Below are positions 63,731 to 64,000 of a stretch of DNA of 64,000 bases, one piece after another (within the stretch, counting starts at the first letter, position 1; each line of letters begins with the position of its first letter). The position numbers and the translations under genes are program-made. The notes under the pieces are model-generated. The model was not told the DNA's origin and ran no database searches. It saw nothing but the letters and a program-made list of their open reading frames with translations. The stretch is taken from assembly GCA_947568835.1 (NCBI GenBank), contig OX387604.1, positions 18,567,076-18,631,075 on the forward strand. Reading direction: 5' to 3'. This DNA is from Protonemura montana. Taxonomy: Eukaryota > Arthropoda > Insecta > Plecoptera > Nemouridae.

Positions 63731-64000
63731 GGAGCATGCCGCATTTGTTCTTGAATATGCAGCACATGTAACTCCAATGCAGCAGATTACAGCCAGCTTC
63801 ATCTCAGCTATAAATAACATTGATTCAGATAAGCTCGAATATATTTCGAAACAAACGTTTGTATAACGTAGTTGATTTGTATAAATGGTACTGCCACTAT
63901 TTTTTACAAAAATCTGACTCCCAGTTTACTCGAACGAAAACGTTGGCGCAAAAATATTTTCGCAACTGCTAATATAATTTGGCTAACCTTGAATTTCCAA
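63731..64000. other. AT-rich end of window, nothing recognised
   Basis: No coding, splice or repeat signal seen. Confidence 0.5.

Overview
This window is animal nuclear DNA: genes are split into many short exons with GT-AG introns, polyadenylation signals follow the stop codons, and most of the sequence is AT-rich intron, intergenic DNA and repeats. An arthropod is my best guess. The third gene has an arthropod-style core promoter (TATATAA about 33 bases upstream of a TCAGTT initiator) and encodes a secreted single-domain von Willebrand factor type C (SVWC) protein, a family best known from arthropods. I cannot name the species.

Layout. (1) 1-8.7 kb: the 3' part of GNPTAB on the + strand, with eight exons giving the last 554 residues of the precursor, ending in the beta subunit. 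Its introns carry one 5S-derived SINE and two elements with terminal inverted repeats. (2) 8.7-12 kb: spacer with decayed mobile DNA, including an unmistakable Helitron helicase relic on the - strand. (3) 12-24.6 kb: a complete cullin-2 gene on the + strand, with twelve coding exons (742 residues) and a neddylation lysine. (4) 24.6-32.7 kb: repeat-rich spacer with one 5S-SINE. (5) 32.7-37.1 kb: a three-exon gene for a 171-residue secreted SVWC-like protein, with a clear core promoter and poly(A) signal. (6) 37-44 kb: spacer with a decayed LINE reverse transcriptase flanked by two 5S-SINE pieces. (7) 44.2-44.9 kb: a GC-rich, promoter-like patch. (8) 45-64 kb: mostly non-coding, with many tandem repeats. 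The most striking is a 30-bp unit repeated 35 times. A few isolated splice-site-flanked candidate exons near 61.7 and 62.7 kb hint at a gene running off the right edge.

The three recognised genes do unrelated jobs: lysosomal enzyme targeting in the Golgi, ubiquitin ligase scaffolding, and a secreted cysteine-rich protein. They do not form a functional cluster. I found no CRISPR array, operon or other prokaryote-like system. The most original material is the SINE family with a tandem dimer of 5S rRNA-like heads, the repeat architecture, and the SVWC gene. Very long open frames at 50.1-51.4 kb on both strands are artefacts of the repeat length being a multiple of three.
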